From NCBI RefSeq assembly GCF_002024165.1, contig NZ_MWQN01000001.1, positions 5,001,501-5,065,500 on the forward strand: DNA of 64,000 nucleotides. The letters run 5' to 3'. Numbering within the stretch: the stretch's first letter is position 1; each line of letters begins with the position of its first letter. This document shows positions 16,771 through 27,836 of this stretch, piece by piece. The position numbers and the translations under genes were made by a program. The notes beneath the pieces are model-generated. The model saw nothing but the letters and a program-made list of their open reading frames with translations, did no database searches and was not told the DNA's origin. This DNA comes from Embleya scabrispora (GTDB lineage Bacteria > Actinomycetota > Actinomycetes > Streptomycetales > Streptomycetaceae).

Positions 16771-19686
16771 TTGACCGACGGACGCCGTGACCCCCGTGAT
16801 CCGCGCGATCCCGACGAGCCGCGTTCCGCCGGAAGGGGCCGCCGCGACGCCGGCGCCGACCCGGCCGGGTCCTCGGCGCGCCGACCCCGGCCGGCGGCCG
16901 ACCGTACGGGTGCGCCGGACGCGCGGCGCCCTCGCGGTCAGGGCGACCCGGCCGCGCCGCGTGGTACGGGTGCGCGTGACGGGGAGCGGGCGGAACCGGG
17001 CGGCCGGGCCGGCCGACCCGGGCGACCGCGCCGGCCGCGCGACGAGTCCGATCCGCCCGCGCGGCGCGCCGGGCGACCCGCGAGCCCCGACGCGCCCCGC
17101 TCGGGCCGCCCGCGCGCCGGTGACGCCGGCTCCGGCGAGCGCCCGCCGCGCCCGGCCGCCGGCGGATCCGACGCGGGCGCGCGCCGTTCGCGCGCCGACG
17201 GCGCCGTGCTCGGTGAGCGCGCGCGGCGGTCGCGGGCCGAGGACGCGGCTGCCCGGGACGGCTCGGGGCGGTCGCGGGGCGATGGCGCATCGCCTCGGGC
17301 GGGCACCGGGCGGGCGCGGAGCGCGGACGGGGGCGCGCGTCGGCCGGCGGAGCGTGCTCGGGGCGAGGGCGGCGCTTTCCGGGGCGATTCGGGCCGGGGC
17401 GATGGCGCGTCTTCCCGGGCGGACTCCGGGCGTTCGCGGCGTGAGGACGGGTCCGCGCGTCGGGGTTCGGGGCGCGGCGACAACGCGGCCCCGCGGGCAC
17501 GGACCGAGGGCGCCCCGTCGGGCCGGCCGCGCCTGGACGGTGCGTCTTCCCGGACCGACGGGCGGCCGCGGGGCGCCTCCCCCCGCGCCGGGTCCGGGGA
17601 GGACCGTGGGCGGCTTCGGGCGTCGCGGGCGCGGGAGCGTGGTGGGGCGGAGAGCGGGCCCGGTCCCGTACGGCGGGCCGGGGATGCCGCCACGCGAGAC
17701 GAGCGTTCGGCCGCCCGACGACCCCGGCCGGTGGACGGCTCGGGTGAGCGGGCCCGGTCGGAGCGGTCGCGGCCGGTGCGCGCGACCTCCGGTGCGGGCG
17801 CCGGGCGACGGTTTCGGGAGGCTGCTCGGGCCGAGCGGGCCGGGGCTTCGGGGCGGGCGCGGCCGAGCGCCGCCCGGGCCGCCCGTCCGCCCGCCCCGCG
17901 CCGGCCCGTACGCCCCGCGCGGATGGGCGACCCGCGCAAGCGGCTGCGGATCGGGCTGATCGCGCTCGGCGTGGTGCTGACCCTGTTCGCCGGCCGGCTG
18001 CTCCAACTCCAGGCACTGGACGCGCCCGCGTACGCCGCGCAGGCCGCCGCCAAGCGCACCCAGACCGTCACCGTGCCCGCCGAGCGCGGCTCGCTCACCG
18101 ACGCCTCCGGAGTGAGCCTGGCCAAGTCGGTGGACGCCTACGACGTCACCGCCGACCCCACCCAGGTGCAGAAGTACGACCCGCACGCCACCGCGCTGGC
18201 ACTCGCCCCGCTCGTGGGCGGTGACCCGGTGGCCATCGAGGCCAAACTGCGCGTCCCCAAGTCCCGCTACGTCGTGCTCGCCCCGCAGGTGGATCCCGCC
18301 GTGTGGAACACCATCCGCCAGGCGCAGAAGGACCTCGGCAAGATGCACCGCGACGACCTGGTCGGCATCTACTCGACCAAGCACAGCAAGCGGATCTACC
18401 CGGCCGGCCCGGTCGGCGCGAACCTGGTCGGCTTCGTCAACGCCACCGGCCACGGCGGCGGCGGCCTGGAGATGACCCTCGACGGGCGACTCGCGGGCAA
18501 GGACGGCCGCACCACGCAGGAGATGGTCTACGGCCGCCGAGTGCCCACCTCCGACCTCACCGGCACCCGGGCCGTGGCCGGCTCCGACGTGCAACTGACC
18601 GTCTCGCGCGACCTCCAGTGGTACGCCGAGCAGTTGATCGGCGCGAAGGTCGCCGAGACCAAGTCGGAATCCGGCACCGTGGTGGTCCAGGACGTGCGCA
18701 GCGGCCAGATCCTGGCGATGGCCACCGCACCCGGCTACGACCCCAACCACATCGGCCCGAACGACGTGCACAACCTGGGCAACCGGGCGGTGGAGGAGGC
18801 GTACGAGCCGGGCAGCACCGGCAAGGTGATGACCATGGCCGCGGTGATCCAGGAGGGCCGGGCCACCCCGGGCACCCACGTGACCGTGCCCAACCGGCTC
18901 GCCCGCGCCGACCAACTGTTCAAGGACGAGCACGACCACCCGACCCAGCAGCTCACCCTGGCCGGCGTCCTGGCCAAGTCCAGCAACATCGGCACCATCC
19001 TGGCCTCCGAACAACTGGGGCCGGGCCGCCCCGAGGCCAACGCCAAGCTGCACGAGTACCTGACCCGGTTCGGCGTCGGACAACCGTCGGGGCTGAAGTT
19101 CCCGGGCGAGACGCCGGGCATCCTGGCCCCGCCGCAGAAGTGGAGCGGGTCACAGCAGTACACCATCCCGTTCGGCCAGGGACTGTCGGTCAACTCGGTC
19201 CAGGCCACCTCGGTGTTCCAGACCATCGCCAACGGCGGTGTGCGGATCGAGCCGAGCCTGGTCAAGGGCAGCACCGACGCGGACGGGAAGTTCAAGCCCG
19301 CCGCCGCGCCCAAGTCGACCGTCGTGGTCAGCCCCGAGACCGCCCGCCAGGTGAGCGACATGCTGGAGACCGTGGTCGCCGACGACGGCGGCACCGGCAA
19401 GAACGGTCGCATCCCCGGCTACCGCGTCGCGGGCAAGACCGGCACCGCCAACCGGTTCGACCCCAAGACCGGCCACTACAACGGCTACACCACGTCCTTC
19501 ATCGGCTTCGCCCCGGCGGACAATCCGCAGGTCGTGGTGTCGGTGACGCTCCAGGCGCCGGGCATCGACGGCGGTGGCGGCAGCCTGTGCGCACCGGTGT
19601 TCCAGCAGGTGATGACGTTCGCCCTGCAGAGCCGTCGGATCCCCCCGAGCGGCACCGCGCCGCTCGATCTCCCGATCGAGTGGTGA
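16771..19686 (+). CDS. ftsI: Septal penicillin-binding protein FtsI (PBP3-type transpeptidase) with giant N-terminal extension
   Basis: 971 residues from TTG 16771, which follows GAAGGGA by 7 bp; an in-frame stop at 16756-16758 rules out an earlier start. Residues 1-384 are a low-complexity Arg/Gly/Asp/Ser/Pro leader with loosely repeated DGASxRADSGRSR-like blocks. The conventional protein begins near M385 (MGDPRKRLRIGLIALG) with one membrane helix, a PBP dimerisation domain (VPAERGSLTDASG) and the transpeptidase with its three motifs: S682-TGK, S737-SN and K889-TG. The enzyme cross-links septal peptidoglycan with FtsW and is a beta-lactam target. Related proteins are usually 600-700 residues. 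An ATG at 17923 could give a short form, but I see no Shine-Dalgarno there. Confidence 0.9.
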   Translation: MTDGRRDPRDPRDPDEPRSAGRGRRDAGADPAGSSARRPRPAADRTGAPDARRPRGQGDPAAPRGTGARDGERAEPGGRAGRPGRPRRPRDESDPPARRAGRPASPDAPRSGRPRAGDAGSGERPPRPAAGGSDAGARRSRADGAVLGERARRSRAEDAAARDGSGRSRGDGASPRAGTGRARSADGGARRPAERARGEGGAFRGDSGRGDGASSRADSGRSRREDGSARRGSGRGDNAAPRARTEGAPSGRPRLDGASSRTDGRPRGASPRAGSGEDRGRLRASRARERGGAESGPGPVRRAGDAATRDERSAARRPRPVDGSGERARSERSRPVRATSGAGAGRRFREAARAERAGASGRARPSAARAARPPAPRRPVRPARMGDPRKRLRIGLIALGVVLTLFAGRLLQLQALDAPAYAAQAAAKRTQTVTVPAERGSLTDASGVSLAKSVDAYDVTADPTQVQKYDPHATALALAPLVGGDPVAIEAKLRVPKSRYVVLAPQVDPAVWNTIRQAQKDLGKMHRDDLVGIYSTKHSKRIYPAGPVGANLVGFVNATGHGGGGLEMTLDGRLAGKDGRTTQEMVYGRRVPTSDLTGTRAVAGSDVQLTVSRDLQWYAEQLIGAKVAETKSESGTVVVQDVRSGQILAMATAPGYDPNHIGPNDVHNLGNRAVEEAYEPGSTGKVMTMAAVIQEGRATPGTHVTVPNRLARADQLFKDEHDHPTQQLTLAGVLAKSSNIGTILASEQLGPGRPEANAKLHEYLTRFGVGQPSGLKFPGETPGILAPPQKWSGSQQYTIPFGQGLSVNSVQATSVFQTIANGGVRIEPSLVKGSTDADGKFKPAAAPKSTVVVSPETARQVSDMLETVVADDGGTGKNGRIPGYRVAGKTGTANRFDPKTGHYNGYTTSFIGFAPADNPQVVVSVTLQAPGIDGGGGSLCAPVFQQVMTFALQSRRIPPSGTAPLDLPIEW

Positions 19687-19689
19687 CCG

Positions 19690-21408
19690 GTGCCGGCACC
19701 AGGCGAGGGTCCAAAGCGCGGTAGCCTGCCCGCCGTGCCCAACCGTGATCTGCGCCGCCCCGCCGAGGCGCGCCCTCAACCGCTGACCGGCCTGGCCGGG
19801 TTTCTCGACGTCCCGCTCACCGGGGGCCCGAGCGATCCGGAGGCGACGCTGACCGGCGTCACCCACGACTCGCGGGCCGTGCGCCCGGGCGATCTGTACG
19901 CGGGGTTGCAGGGCGAGCACGTACACGGCGCCGCGTTCGCCACGCAGGCCGCCGAGGCCGGCGCGGCCGCGCTGCTCACCGACCCGGCGGGCGCGGCACT
20001 TGCGGCCGGCAGCGGTCTGCCCGCCCTCGTGGTGGCCGATCCGCGCGGCCGACTGGGTGAGATCGCGGCCTGGGTGTACGGGCGGCCCGCCGAGCACCTG
20101 ACCATGTACGGCGTCACCGGCACCAACGGCAAGACCACCACCGCCTACCTGCTCGACGGCGGGCTGCGCGCGGGCGGCGGCGTCACCGGGATGATCGGCA
20201 CCGTCGAGACCCGGATCGGCGAGGAGGTGGTTCCCAGCGTGCGCACCACACCGGAGGCCACCGACGTGCAGGCGCTGCTCGCGTCGATGCTGGAGCGCGG
20301 CGTCACCGACGCCGTGATGGAGGTCTCCAGCCACGCGCTCGCGCTCGGCCGGGTCGACGGCACCGTCTACGACGTGGCGCTGTTCACCAACCTGTCCCAG
20401 GACCACCTGGACTTCCACCCGTCGATGGAGGACTACTTCCTGACCAAGGCCGACCTGTTCACGCCGCGCCGCTCACGCCTGGGCGTGATCGACGTGGACG
20501 ACGCGTACGGCCGCCGGCTCGCGAAGCTGGCGAGCGTACCGGTGCTGACCGTGTCCGCGACGGGCGACCAGGACGCCGACTGGCGGGCCGAGAACGTCGA
20601 ACTCGGCCCCGACGGCAGCCGCTTCACCGTGGTCGGGCCCGACTGCCACAAGGCCGAGGCGCGGGTGCGCCTGGCCGGCCCGTTCAACGTGTCCAACGCG
20701 CTGCTCGCGATCGTCGCGCTGACCGCCGGCGGCGTCTCGCTCGACGACGCCGTCGAGGGCGTGGGACGCACGCCGGGGGTGCCCGGGCGGATGGAGCGGG
20801 TCGACGTCGGCCAACCGTTCGAGGCCGTGGTCGACTTCGCACACACTCCGGACGCGGTCGAGACGCTGCTGCGCGCGCTGCGCCCGGTGACCTCCGGCGC
20901 GCTGACCATCGTGCTCGGCGCGGGCGGGGACCGGGACCGGGCCAAGCGCCCGTTGATGGCCTCGGCCGCCGCCCGGTTCGCCGACGCGGTCGTGCTCACC
21001 AGCGACAACCCGCGCTCGGAGGACCCGAACACGATCCTGGACGAGATGCTGGCCGGCATCCGTGCGGCCGACGCCGCGCCGGGTGCCGTGCTGGTCGAGC
21101 CGGATCGGGTCGCGGCGATCGCGCTCGCGGTGGACCGGGCCGCGCCGGGCGACACCGTGGTGATCGCCGGCAAGGGACACGAGCAGGGCCAGGAGTTCGC
21201 GAACGGGGTCAAACACCCCTTCGACGACCGCGTCGAGCTGCGCGCGGCGTTGGCCAGAACCATGCACGCCGGCCCCGCGTCCCCCAAGCAGTCCACCGAT
21301 GCGAGGATCGTGGCTCCCGCACCATCAACGCACACCCCGACGTCCGAGACCCCGAACCCAGGCGTCCCGGCGACCGGCACCTCGCGTGCCGAGGAGACGA
21401 ACCAGTGA
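19690..21408 (+). CDS. murE: UDP-MurNAc-L-Ala-D-Glu:diaminopimelate ligase
   Basis: 572 residues from GTG 19690, three bases after the ftsI stop; GTG 19735 is an equally credible start that removes 15 residues. ATP-binding loop YGVTGTNGKTTTAYLL, central VMEVSSHALALGRV and NLSQDHLDFH, and a C-terminal domain with TSDNPRSEDP. The DNPR motif marks ligases that add diaminopimelate rather than lysine; Streptomyces uses the LL isomer. It adds the third amino acid of the stem peptide in the cytoplasm. The last 50 residues are a Thr/Pro/Ser-rich tail beyond the fold. The stop overlaps the murF start. Confidence 0.94.
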   Translation: MPAPGEGPKRGSLPAVPNRDLRRPAEARPQPLTGLAGFLDVPLTGGPSDPEATLTGVTHDSRAVRPGDLYAGLQGEHVHGAAFATQAAEAGAAALLTDPAGAALAAGSGLPALVVADPRGRLGEIAAWVYGRPAEHLTMYGVTGTNGKTTTAYLLDGGLRAGGGVTGMIGTVETRIGEEVVPSVRTTPEATDVQALLASMLERGVTDAVMEVSSHALALGRVDGTVYDVALFTNLSQDHLDFHPSMEDYFLTKADLFTPRRSRLGVIDVDDAYGRRLAKLASVPVLTVSATGDQDADWRAENVELGPDGSRFTVVGPDCHKAEARVRLAGPFNVSNALLAIVALTAGGVSLDDAVEGVGRTPGVPGRMERVDVGQPFEAVVDFAHTPDAVETLLRALRPVTSGALTIVLGAGGDRDRAKRPLMASAAARFADAVVLTSDNPRSEDPNTILDEMLAGIRAADAAPGAVLVEPDRVAAIALAVDRAAPGDTVVIAGKGHEQGQEFANGVKHPFDDRVELRAALARTMHAGPASPKQSTDARIVAPAPSTHTPTSETPNPGVPATGTSRAEETNQ

Positions 21409-22826
21409 TTTCCAGCACTCTTGCCGAGATCGCCACCGCTCTCGGAGGGCGGCCGGCGGGCGGCGCGGATCCGCACGCGCACATCACCGGCGGGATGGTC
21501 GTCGACTCCCGCAAGGCCGGGCCCGGCACGCTGTTCGTGGCCGTGCGCGGCGAGCACGTGGACGGGCACGACTACGCCCGCGCCGCGATCGAGGCCGGCG
21601 CGGTCGCGGTCCTCGCCGAGCGCGACACCGGCACCCCGGCCATCCTCGTCGACGACGTGGTCCGAGCGCTCGGGCGACTCTCCCGGACGATCCTCGACCG
21701 CCGTCCCGAGACCACGGTGATCGCGCTGACCGGCTCCTCCGGCAAGACGAGCACCAAGGACCTGCTCGGCCAGGTGCTCGCCCGCCGGGGCCCGACGATC
21801 GCCCCGAGCGGCAACTTCAACACCGACATCGGCCTGCCGATGACCGTCCTGGGGGTGACCGAGGAAACCCGCTACCTGGTCGCCGAGATGGGCGCGCGCC
21901 ACGTCGGCGACATCGCCTACCTGTGCACGATCGCCCCGCCCCGGATCGGCCTGGTCCTCAACGTCGGCTCCGCGCACATGGGCGAGTTCGGCGGGCGCGA
22001 GGGCATCGCCAAGGCGAAGGGCGAACTGGTCGAGGCGCTGCCCGCCGACGGCGTGGCCGTGCTCAACCGGGACGACCCGTACGTGCGCGCGATGGCCGCG
22101 CGCACCAGGGCCCGCGTGGTCACCTTCGGCGAGAGCGCCGAGGCGGACGTACGGGCCGAGAACGTGACACTGGACGAGCGGGGACGGGCCTCGTTCACGC
22201 TGTGCGTGCCCGAGGGCAGTGCGCCGGTGATCTTGCGCCTGTACGGTGAGCACCACGTGGCGAACGCACTCGCGTGTGCCGCCGTGGCACGCGAAGTGGG
22301 CATGACCGTCGAGGACATCGCGGCCGCCCTCGGCGCGGCCGGTACGATCTCCCGCTGGCGGATGGAAGTGACCCGCAGGGACGACGGGGTGACCGTCGTG
22401 AACGACGCGTACAACGCCAACCCCGAGTCGATGCGGGCCGCACTCAAGGCCCTGGTCGCGATGGCGGGCGGCAATCGTACGTTCGCCGTGCTGGGCGCCA
22501 TGCGGGAGTTGGGCGAGGAGTCGCTGACCGAGCACGACGCGATCGGGCGACTCGCGGTACGCCTGAACATCCACCGACTGGTGGCCGTGGGCGGCAGGGA
22601 GGCCGCCTGGATCGACATGGGCGCGAAGAACGAGGGTTCGTGGGGTGAGGAGTCGGTGCTGGTGCCCGACGTAGAGGCGGCCGTCGAACTACTCCGGGGC
22701 GAACTGGCCCCGGGCGACGTCGTACTGGTGAAGGCGTCCCGAGGGGTCGCCCTGGAACGGCTCGCGGACGCGCTGTTGGCGGACGCCGCCGGGGACGACG
22801 TGAGCAACGCGGAGGTGCACGGGTGA
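21405..22826 (+). CDS. murF: UDP-MurNAc-tripeptide:D-Ala-D-Ala ligase
   Basis: 473 residues from GTG 21405, overlapping murE by four bases. Mur ligase signatures: [21 protein letters not shown] (P-loop), [34 protein letters not shown] and [13 protein letters not shown]. MurF completes the UDP-MurNAc-pentapeptide by adding D-Ala-D-Ala. The C-terminus overlaps mraY by four bases, so translation of murE-murF-mraY is coupled. Confidence 0.95.
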   Translation: MISSTLAEIATALGGRPAGGADPHAHITGGMVVDSRKAGPGTLFVAVRGEHVDGHDYARAAIEAGAVAVLAERDTGTPAILVDDVVRALGRLSRTILDRRPETTVIALTGSSGKTSTKDLLGQVLARRGPTIAPSGNFNTDIGLPMTVLGVTEETRYLVAEMGARHVGDIAYLCTIAPPRIGLVLNVGSAHMGEFGGREGIAKAKGELVEALPADGVAVLNRDDPYVRAMAARTRARVVTFGESAEADVRAENVTLDERGRASFTLCVPEGSAPVILRLYGEHHVANALACAAVAREVGMTVEDIAAALGAAGTISRWRMEVTRRDDGVTVVNDAYNANPESMRAALKALVAMAGGNRTFAVLGAMRELGEESLTEHDAIGRLAVRLNIHRLVAVGGREAAWIDMGAKNEGSWGEESVLVPDVEAAVELLRGELAPGDVVLVKASRGVALERLADALLADAAGDDVSNAEVHG

Positions 22827-23881
22827 GGGCCATCCTCATCGCCGGCGGCATCGCCCTGGTGTTGTCGCTGATCGGTACGCCGCTCGCGATCCGGATCCTG
22901 GTCAAGCGCGGCTACGGCCAGCTGATCCGGGACGACGGTCCGGCCGGACACCACAGCAAGCGCGGTACGCCCACCATGGGCGGCGCGGTGATCATCCTGG
23001 CCGCGCTCATCGGCTACGGCGCCGCCAAGGCGATCACCCTGGAGACGCCGAGCGCGTCCGCGCTCCTGGTGCTGTACCTGATGGCGGGCCTGGGCCTGGT
23101 CGGCTTCGTCGACGACTTCATCAAGATCGTCAAGCAGCGCAGCCTGGGTCTGCGCGCCAAGGCCAAACTGGCCGGACAGTCGTTCGTGGGCATCTCCTTC
23201 GCGCTGCTCGCGATCCAGTTCAAGGACGCGCGCGGGTTCACCCCCGCGTCCACACACCTGTCCTTCGTGCAGGACACCGCGCTCGACCTGACGCCGGTGT
23301 TCTTCGTGATCTGGGCCTACATCCTGATCGCCGGCCACTCCAACGGCGTCAACCTCACCGACGGTCTGGACGGCCTGGCCACCGGCGCCTCGGTGATCGT
23401 CTTCGGCGCGTACACCTTCATCGGGGTCTGGCAGTACGGCCAGTCGTGCCTGAACGCGCCGGGCGTGGGCTGCTACGACGTGCGCGATCCGCTCGACCTG
23501 GCGATCGTGTCGGCGGCGATGATGGGCTCGTGTTTCGGCTTCCTGTGGTGGAACACCTCGCCGGCCAAGATCTTCATGGGCGACACCGGGTCGCTCGCCC
23601 TGGGCGGCGCGCTCGCCGGGTTGGCCATCCTGACCCGCACCGAGTTGTTGTCCGCGCTCATCGGCGGCCTGTTCCTGATCATCTCGCTGTCGGTGATCAT
23701 CCAGGTGGGCTACTTCAAGATGACCGGCAAACGGGTGTTCAAAATGGCGCCGCTCCAGCACCATTTCGAACTCAAGGGGTGGACCGAAGTACTCATCGTG
23801 GTTCGGTTCTGGATCATCGCCGGCCTGTGCGCCATTCTCGGGATCGGCATCTTCTACGCGGGCTGGGTTACGGGAACGTAA
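22823..23881 (+). CDS. mraY: Phospho-MurNAc-pentapeptide transferase
   Basis: 352 residues from GTG 22823 with about ten membrane helices. Conserved cytoplasmic motifs: [53 protein letters not shown] and LQHHFELKG, which contain the catalytic aspartates and the histidine motif. It transfers phospho-MurNAc-pentapeptide from UDP to undecaprenyl phosphate, making lipid I at the inner face of the membrane. Length and motifs are standard. Confidence 0.96.
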   Translation: MRAILIAGGIALVLSLIGTPLAIRILVKRGYGQLIRDDGPAGHHSKRGTPTMGGAVIILAALIGYGAAKAITLETPSASALLVLYLMAGLGLVGFVDDFIKIVKQRSLGLRAKAKLAGQSFVGISFALLAIQFKDARGFTPASTHLSFVQDTALDLTPVFFVIWAYILIAGHSNGVNLTDGLDGLATGASVIVFGAYTFIGVWQYGQSCLNAPGVGCYDVRDPLDLAIVSAAMMGSCFGFLWWNTSPAKIFMGDTGSLALGGALAGLAILTRTELLSALIGGLFLIISLSVIIQVGYFKMTGKRVFKMAPLQHHFELKGWTEVLIVVRFWIIAGLCAILGIGIFYAGWVTGT

Positions 23882-23886
23882 GAGAC

Positions 23887-25386
23887 GTGAGTACGAAAGA
23901 CCTGAGCACCTTCACCCATCACGGTGCGCCGTGGGCCGAGTTGTCGTTCTGCGTCGCGGGCACCGGGGTCACCGGCGCGTCCGCGGTGCGGGCGCTGCAC
24001 GGCCTCGGCGCCCGGGTCGTGGCGATCGACGGCAGCGCCGACGACAACGCGCGGCGCCGCGCCGAGGAGTTGGGCGCGCTCGGCGTCGACGTGCGGCTGG
24101 GCGACGACGAGACGCTGCCCGAGGACGTCGACGTACTGATCGCCTCGCCCGGACTGCGGCCCACCAAGCCGCTGTTCGCCGCCGCGCGCGCGGCCGGCGT
24201 ACCGGTGTGGGGCGACGTGGAGTTGGCGTGGCGGCTGCGGCCGCGGGTGAACCCCGCGCCGTGGCTGGCGATCACCGGCACCAACGGCAAGACCACGACC
24301 GTGCGGATGCTCGCCTCGATCCTGGAGGCGTCCGGCAAGCGGGTCGCCGCCGCGGGCAACGTCGGCACGCCCGTGGTGGACGCGGTGCTGGCCCGCGACC
24401 AGGACGGCGAACCGGCGTACGACGTGCTCGCGCTGGAGTTGTCCAGCTTCCAGCTGCACTGGCTGCCGACCTGGGAGGAAAGCCCCAAGGACGACGCCGG
24501 CGCGCCGCGGATGCTGGCTGCGGCGGTGCTCAACATCGCGCCGGACCACCTGGACTGGCACGGCTCGCCGGAGGCGTACGCGGCGGACAAGGGCCGGATC
24601 TACGGCGGGTGCCAGATCGCCTGCGTGTACAACCTGGCCGACCCGCAGACCGAGCAGCTCGTGCACGAGGCCGAGGTCGAGGAGGGCTGCCGCGCGGTGG
24701 GCTTCGGGCTCGGGCCGCCGGGTCTGTCCGACTTCGGGGTGGTCGACGACCTGCTGGCCGATCGCGCGTTCGTGGCCGACCGGCACAGCACCGCGGCGGA
24801 ATTGGCCACCGTGGGCGACGTGAACCCGCCCGCGCCGCACAACGTGGCCAACGCGCTGGCCGCCGCCGCGCTGGCCCGCGCCTACGGCGTGCCGCCGGTG
24901 GCGGTGCGCGACGGGCTGCGCGCGTTCCGGCCCGACGCGCACCGCATCGCGCACGTGGCCACCGTGGCCGGCGTCGACTACGTGGACGACTCCAAGGCCA
25001 CCAACGGTCACGCCGCGGCGGCCTCGCTGGCCGCCTACCGGGACATCGTGTGGATCGCCGGCGGCCTGGCCAAGGGCGCGTCCTTCGACGACCTGGTCTC
25101 CGGCGCGAAGAACCGGCTGCGCGCGGTGGTGCTGATGGGCGCCGACCGCGCGGTGATCCGGGACGCGCTCGCGCGACACGCCCCCGATGTCCCCGTGGTG
25201 GAGGTGGCCGCGACCGACACTGGGGCCATGGAACTGGTCGTGGGCGAGGCGGCGGCGCTGGCGCGTCCGGGTGACACCGTGCTGCTCGCGCCCGCGTGCG
25301 CCTCGATGGACATGTACGCCCACTACGGCAAGCGCGGCGACGCGTTCGCCGACGCGGTCCGCGGGCTCGGGCCGGCGGCGGGCTGA
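23887..25386 (+). CDS. murD: UDP-MurNAc-L-Ala:D-Glu ligase
   Basis: 499 residues from GTG 23887, five bases after mraY. FCVAGTGVTGASAVRAL is the N-terminal Rossmann motif; LAITGTNGKTTTVRML is the ATP-binding loop; LELSSFQLHW, NIAPDHLDWH and YVDDSKATNGHAAAASL are diagnostic of MurD. It adds D-glutamate, upstream of MurE in the pathway. The protein is somewhat longer than the usual 450 residues because of small insertions such as WEESPKDDAGAPR. Confidence 0.95.
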   Translation: MSTKDLSTFTHHGAPWAELSFCVAGTGVTGASAVRALHGLGARVVAIDGSADDNARRRAEELGALGVDVRLGDDETLPEDVDVLIASPGLRPTKPLFAAARAAGVPVWGDVELAWRLRPRVNPAPWLAITGTNGKTTTVRMLASILEASGKRVAAAGNVGTPVVDAVLARDQDGEPAYDVLALELSSFQLHWLPTWEESPKDDAGAPRMLAAAVLNIAPDHLDWHGSPEAYAADKGRIYGGCQIACVYNLADPQTEQLVHEAEVEEGCRAVGFGLGPPGLSDFGVVDDLLADRAFVADRHSTAAELATVGDVNPPAPHNVANALAAAALARAYGVPPVAVRDGLRAFRPDAHRIAHVATVAGVDYVDDSKATNGHAAAASLAAYRDIVWIAGGLAKGASFDDLVSGAKNRLRAVVLMGADRAVIRDALARHAPDVPVVEVAATDTGAMELVVGEAAALARPGDTVLLAPACASMDMYAHYGKRGDAFADAVRGLGPAAG

Positions 25387-25395
25387 CCGGGCGCG

Positions 25396-26715
25396 ATGGC
25401 CGCCGGTCCGCAGACCCGCGAGGCACACCCCGCGCCCGCCGACGAGCGGCGGCCGCGGGGCGGCTCGCGGCTGCCCGCGCCGCGTCCGGCCGCCGGGGCG
25501 CGCCGGATCGGGCCGCTCCGGCGGGAGCTGCGCCGGGCCATGGACAGCCCGTTGACCGCCTACTACCTGCTGCTCGGCTCCGGCCTGCTGCTCACCGTGC
25601 TGGGCCTGGTGATGGTGCTGTCCGCGTCGCAGATCACCTCTCGCACGATCTACGGCTCCTTCGACGAGATCTTCACCAAGCAGTTGATCGCGGTCGCGAT
25701 GGGCTTCCCGCTGATGTGGATCGCGTCACGTCTGCCGCTGCGCTGGTACCGCCGGTTGGCCTATCCGTTCCTGCTCGGCTGCGTCGGCGCGCTGTGTCTG
25801 GTCCTGGTGCCCGGACTGGGCATAGAGGTCAACGGCAACCGCAACTGGATCGGCTTCGGCTCGTTCCAGATCCAGCCCTCGGAGTTCGCCAAGCTGGGCC
25901 TGGTGTTGTGGGGGGCCGACGTGCTCACCCGCAAGCGCCGACTGCTGGGCCAGTGGCGGCACATGTTCGTCCCGCTGCTGCCCGGCGCGCTGATCATCCT
26001 GTTCCTGGTGCTGCTCGGCGGCGACATGGGCACCGCGATGATCATCACCGTGCTGGTCTTGGCGCTGCTGTGGATCGCGGGCGCGCCGGGTCGGCTGTTC
26101 GCCATGGCGATCGCGGTGGTGAGCGTGCTGACCACCGTGCTGATCGTGCTCAAGCCGCACCGGGCCGCCCGGTTCGCGGGTTTCCTCGACCCGTTCTCCG
26201 ACCCGGACGGCAGCACGTTGCAGGCCGCCCAGGGCATCTATTCGCTGGCCACCGGCGGCTGGTTCGGCAGTGGAATCGGGACCAGCTATGGCAAATGGGG
26301 CACTTTGCCCGAGGCGCACACAGACTTCATCTTCGCCGTCATCGGCGAGGAATTGGGTCTCGTGGGGACGCTGTCCGTACTCACCCTCTTCGCGGCCCTA
26401 GGCTATGCAGGTATCCGCGTCGCGAGTCGGACGAAAGACCAGTTCGTACGGCTCGCCGCGGGTGGCGCGACCGCGTGGATCATGGCCCAGGTCATGATCA
26501 ACGTCGGGGCGGTGCTCGGCCTGCTGCCGATCGCCGGAGTGCCGTTGCCATTGGTGTCCTACGGAGGTTCCGCCCTGCTTCCGACCATGTTCGCCGTGGG
26601 CATGCTGTTGTCCTTCGCCCGAGGTGAGCCAAAGGCCGAGGCGGCGCTCGCCGCACGCGGGCCCGGGGCGGTTCGTCGAGCGTTCGCGCGGATCCTGCCG
26701 CGCAGGGATGGGTGA
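25396..26715 (+). CDS. ftsW: Septal peptidoglycan glycosyltransferase FtsW (SEDS family)
   Basis: 439 residues from ATG 25396. A basic, Pro-rich cytoplasmic leader of about 45 residues precedes ten or so membrane helices. Family motifs: [70 protein letters not shown] (the HTDFIF aspartate is needed for catalysis in SEDS proteins) and [13 protein letters not shown]. FtsW polymerises lipid II at the septum together with FtsI, encoded upstream. The stop overlaps the murG start by four bases. Confidence 0.95.
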   Translation: MAAGPQTREAHPAPADERRPRGGSRLPAPRPAAGARRIGPLRRELRRAMDSPLTAYYLLLGSGLLLTVLGLVMVLSASQITSRTIYGSFDEIFTKQLIAVAMGFPLMWIASRLPLRWYRRLAYPFLLGCVGALCLVLVPGLGIEVNGNRNWIGFGSFQIQPSEFAKLGLVLWGADVLTRKRRLLGQWRHMFVPLLPGALIILFLVLLGGDMGTAMIITVLVLALLWIAGAPGRLFAMAIAVVSVLTTVLIVLKPHRAARFAGFLDPFSDPDGSTLQAAQGIYSLATGGWFGSGIGTSYGKWGTLPEAHTDFIFAVIGEELGLVGTLSVLTLFAALGYAGIRVASRTKDQFVRLAAGGATAWIMAQVMINVGAVLGLLPIAGVPLPLVSYGGSALLPTMFAVGMLLSFARGEPKAEAALAARGPGAVRRAFARILPRRDG

Positions 26716-27815
26716 ATCAGGTGCATGTCGTCCTTGCCGGCGGAGGAACCGCCGGGCACATCGAGCCCGCTCTGGCCTTGGCGGACGCGCTGCGCCGCCA
26801 GAACCCGAACGTGGGTATCACGGCGCTCGGCACGGCCAAGGGCCTGGAGACCAAGCTCGTTCCCGCTCGCGGCTACGAACTGGCGTTGATCCCGGCCGTG
26901 CCGTTGCCGCGCAAGCCCACGCCCGAACTGATGACCGTGCCCGGCCGGCTGCGCGGCACGATCCGCGAGGCCGCGGCCGTGCTCGAGCGCACCCAGGCGT
27001 CCTGCCTGGTCGGCTTCGGCGGCTACGTCGCGTTGCCGGGCTACCTGGCGGCCAAACGCCAGGGCGTGCCGACCGTGGTGCACGAGGCCAACGCCCGTCC
27101 GGGGCTGGCCAACAAGATCGGTGCCCGCTACACCCGATTCGTCGCGGTGAGCACGCCGGACAGCAAGCTGCGCGGGGCCCGCTACATCGGCATCCCGCTG
27201 CGCCGTGCGATCGCCACCCTGGACCGCAACGCGCTGCGCGACGAGGCCCGGGCGATGTTCGGCCTGGACCCGATGCGGCCCACGCTGCTCGTGTTCGGCG
27301 GCTCGCAGGGCGCCCGGCGGCTGAACGAGACGCTGGCCGCCACCGCCCGGCAACTGCTCGCCGAGGGGGTCCAGGTGCTGCACGCGGCCGGCCCCAACAA
27401 CGAGTTGAAGATCGACTCGCCGCCCGGTGGACCGGCCTACGTCGTGGTGCCCTACCTCGACCGGATGGACCTGGCCTACGCGGCGGCCGACATGGTGCTG
27501 TGCCGGGCCGGCGCGATGACCTGCGCCGAGTTGGCCGCGGTCGGGCTGCCCGCGGCCTACGTACCGCTGCCCATCGGCAACGGCGAGCAGCGGTTGAACG
27601 CCCAGCCGGTGGTCAAGGCGGGCGGCGGTCTGCTGGTGGACGACGCCGACCTGACCCCCGACTGGATCCGCTCCTCGGTGCTGCCGGTGCTGACCGACGC
27701 GCGTCGCCTGCACGACATGGGCAAGGCCGCGGCCGAGTTCGGTCGGCGCGACGCCGACGAGGAACTGGTCCGGATGGTCCACGAGGCGATCGCCGCCGCG
27801 CGGTTGCCCCAGTAG
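26712..27815 (+). CDS. murG: UDP-GlcNAc:lipid I N-acetylglucosaminyltransferase
   Basis: 367 residues from GTG 26712, overlapping fts[23 protein letters not shown] is the N-terminal glycine-rich loop; [29 protein letters not shown] and [38 protein letters not shown] are standard GT28/MurG motifs for lipid I and UDP-GlcNAc binding. It converts lipid I to lipid II at the membrane. The GTG start is coupled to ftsW. The next gene is ftsQ; there is no murC here, unlike mycobacteria. Confidence 0.95.
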   Translation: MNQVHVVLAGGGTAGHIEPALALADALRRQNPNVGITALGTAKGLETKLVPARGYELALIPAVPLPRKPTPELMTVPGRLRGTIREAAAVLERTQASCLVGFGGYVALPGYLAAKRQGVPTVVHEANARPGLANKIGARYTRFVAVSTPDSKLRGARYIGIPLRRAIATLDRNALRDEARAMFGLDPMRPTLLVFGGSQGARRLNETLAATARQLLAEGVQVLHAAGPNNELKIDSPPGGPAYVVVPYLDRMDLAYAAADMVLCRAGAMTCAELAAVGLPAAYVPLPIGNGEQRLNAQPVVKAGGGLLVDDADLTPDWIRSSVLPVLTDARRLHDMGKAAAEFGRRDADEELVRMVHEAIAAARLPQ

Positions 27816-27836
27816 CCGCCGGCCCGAGGAGCGTCC

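Noticed and set aside
27816-27836. A missing murC between murG and ftsQ as a deletion
   Set aside because: In streptomycetes murC is normally located elsewhere, so its absence here is expected.
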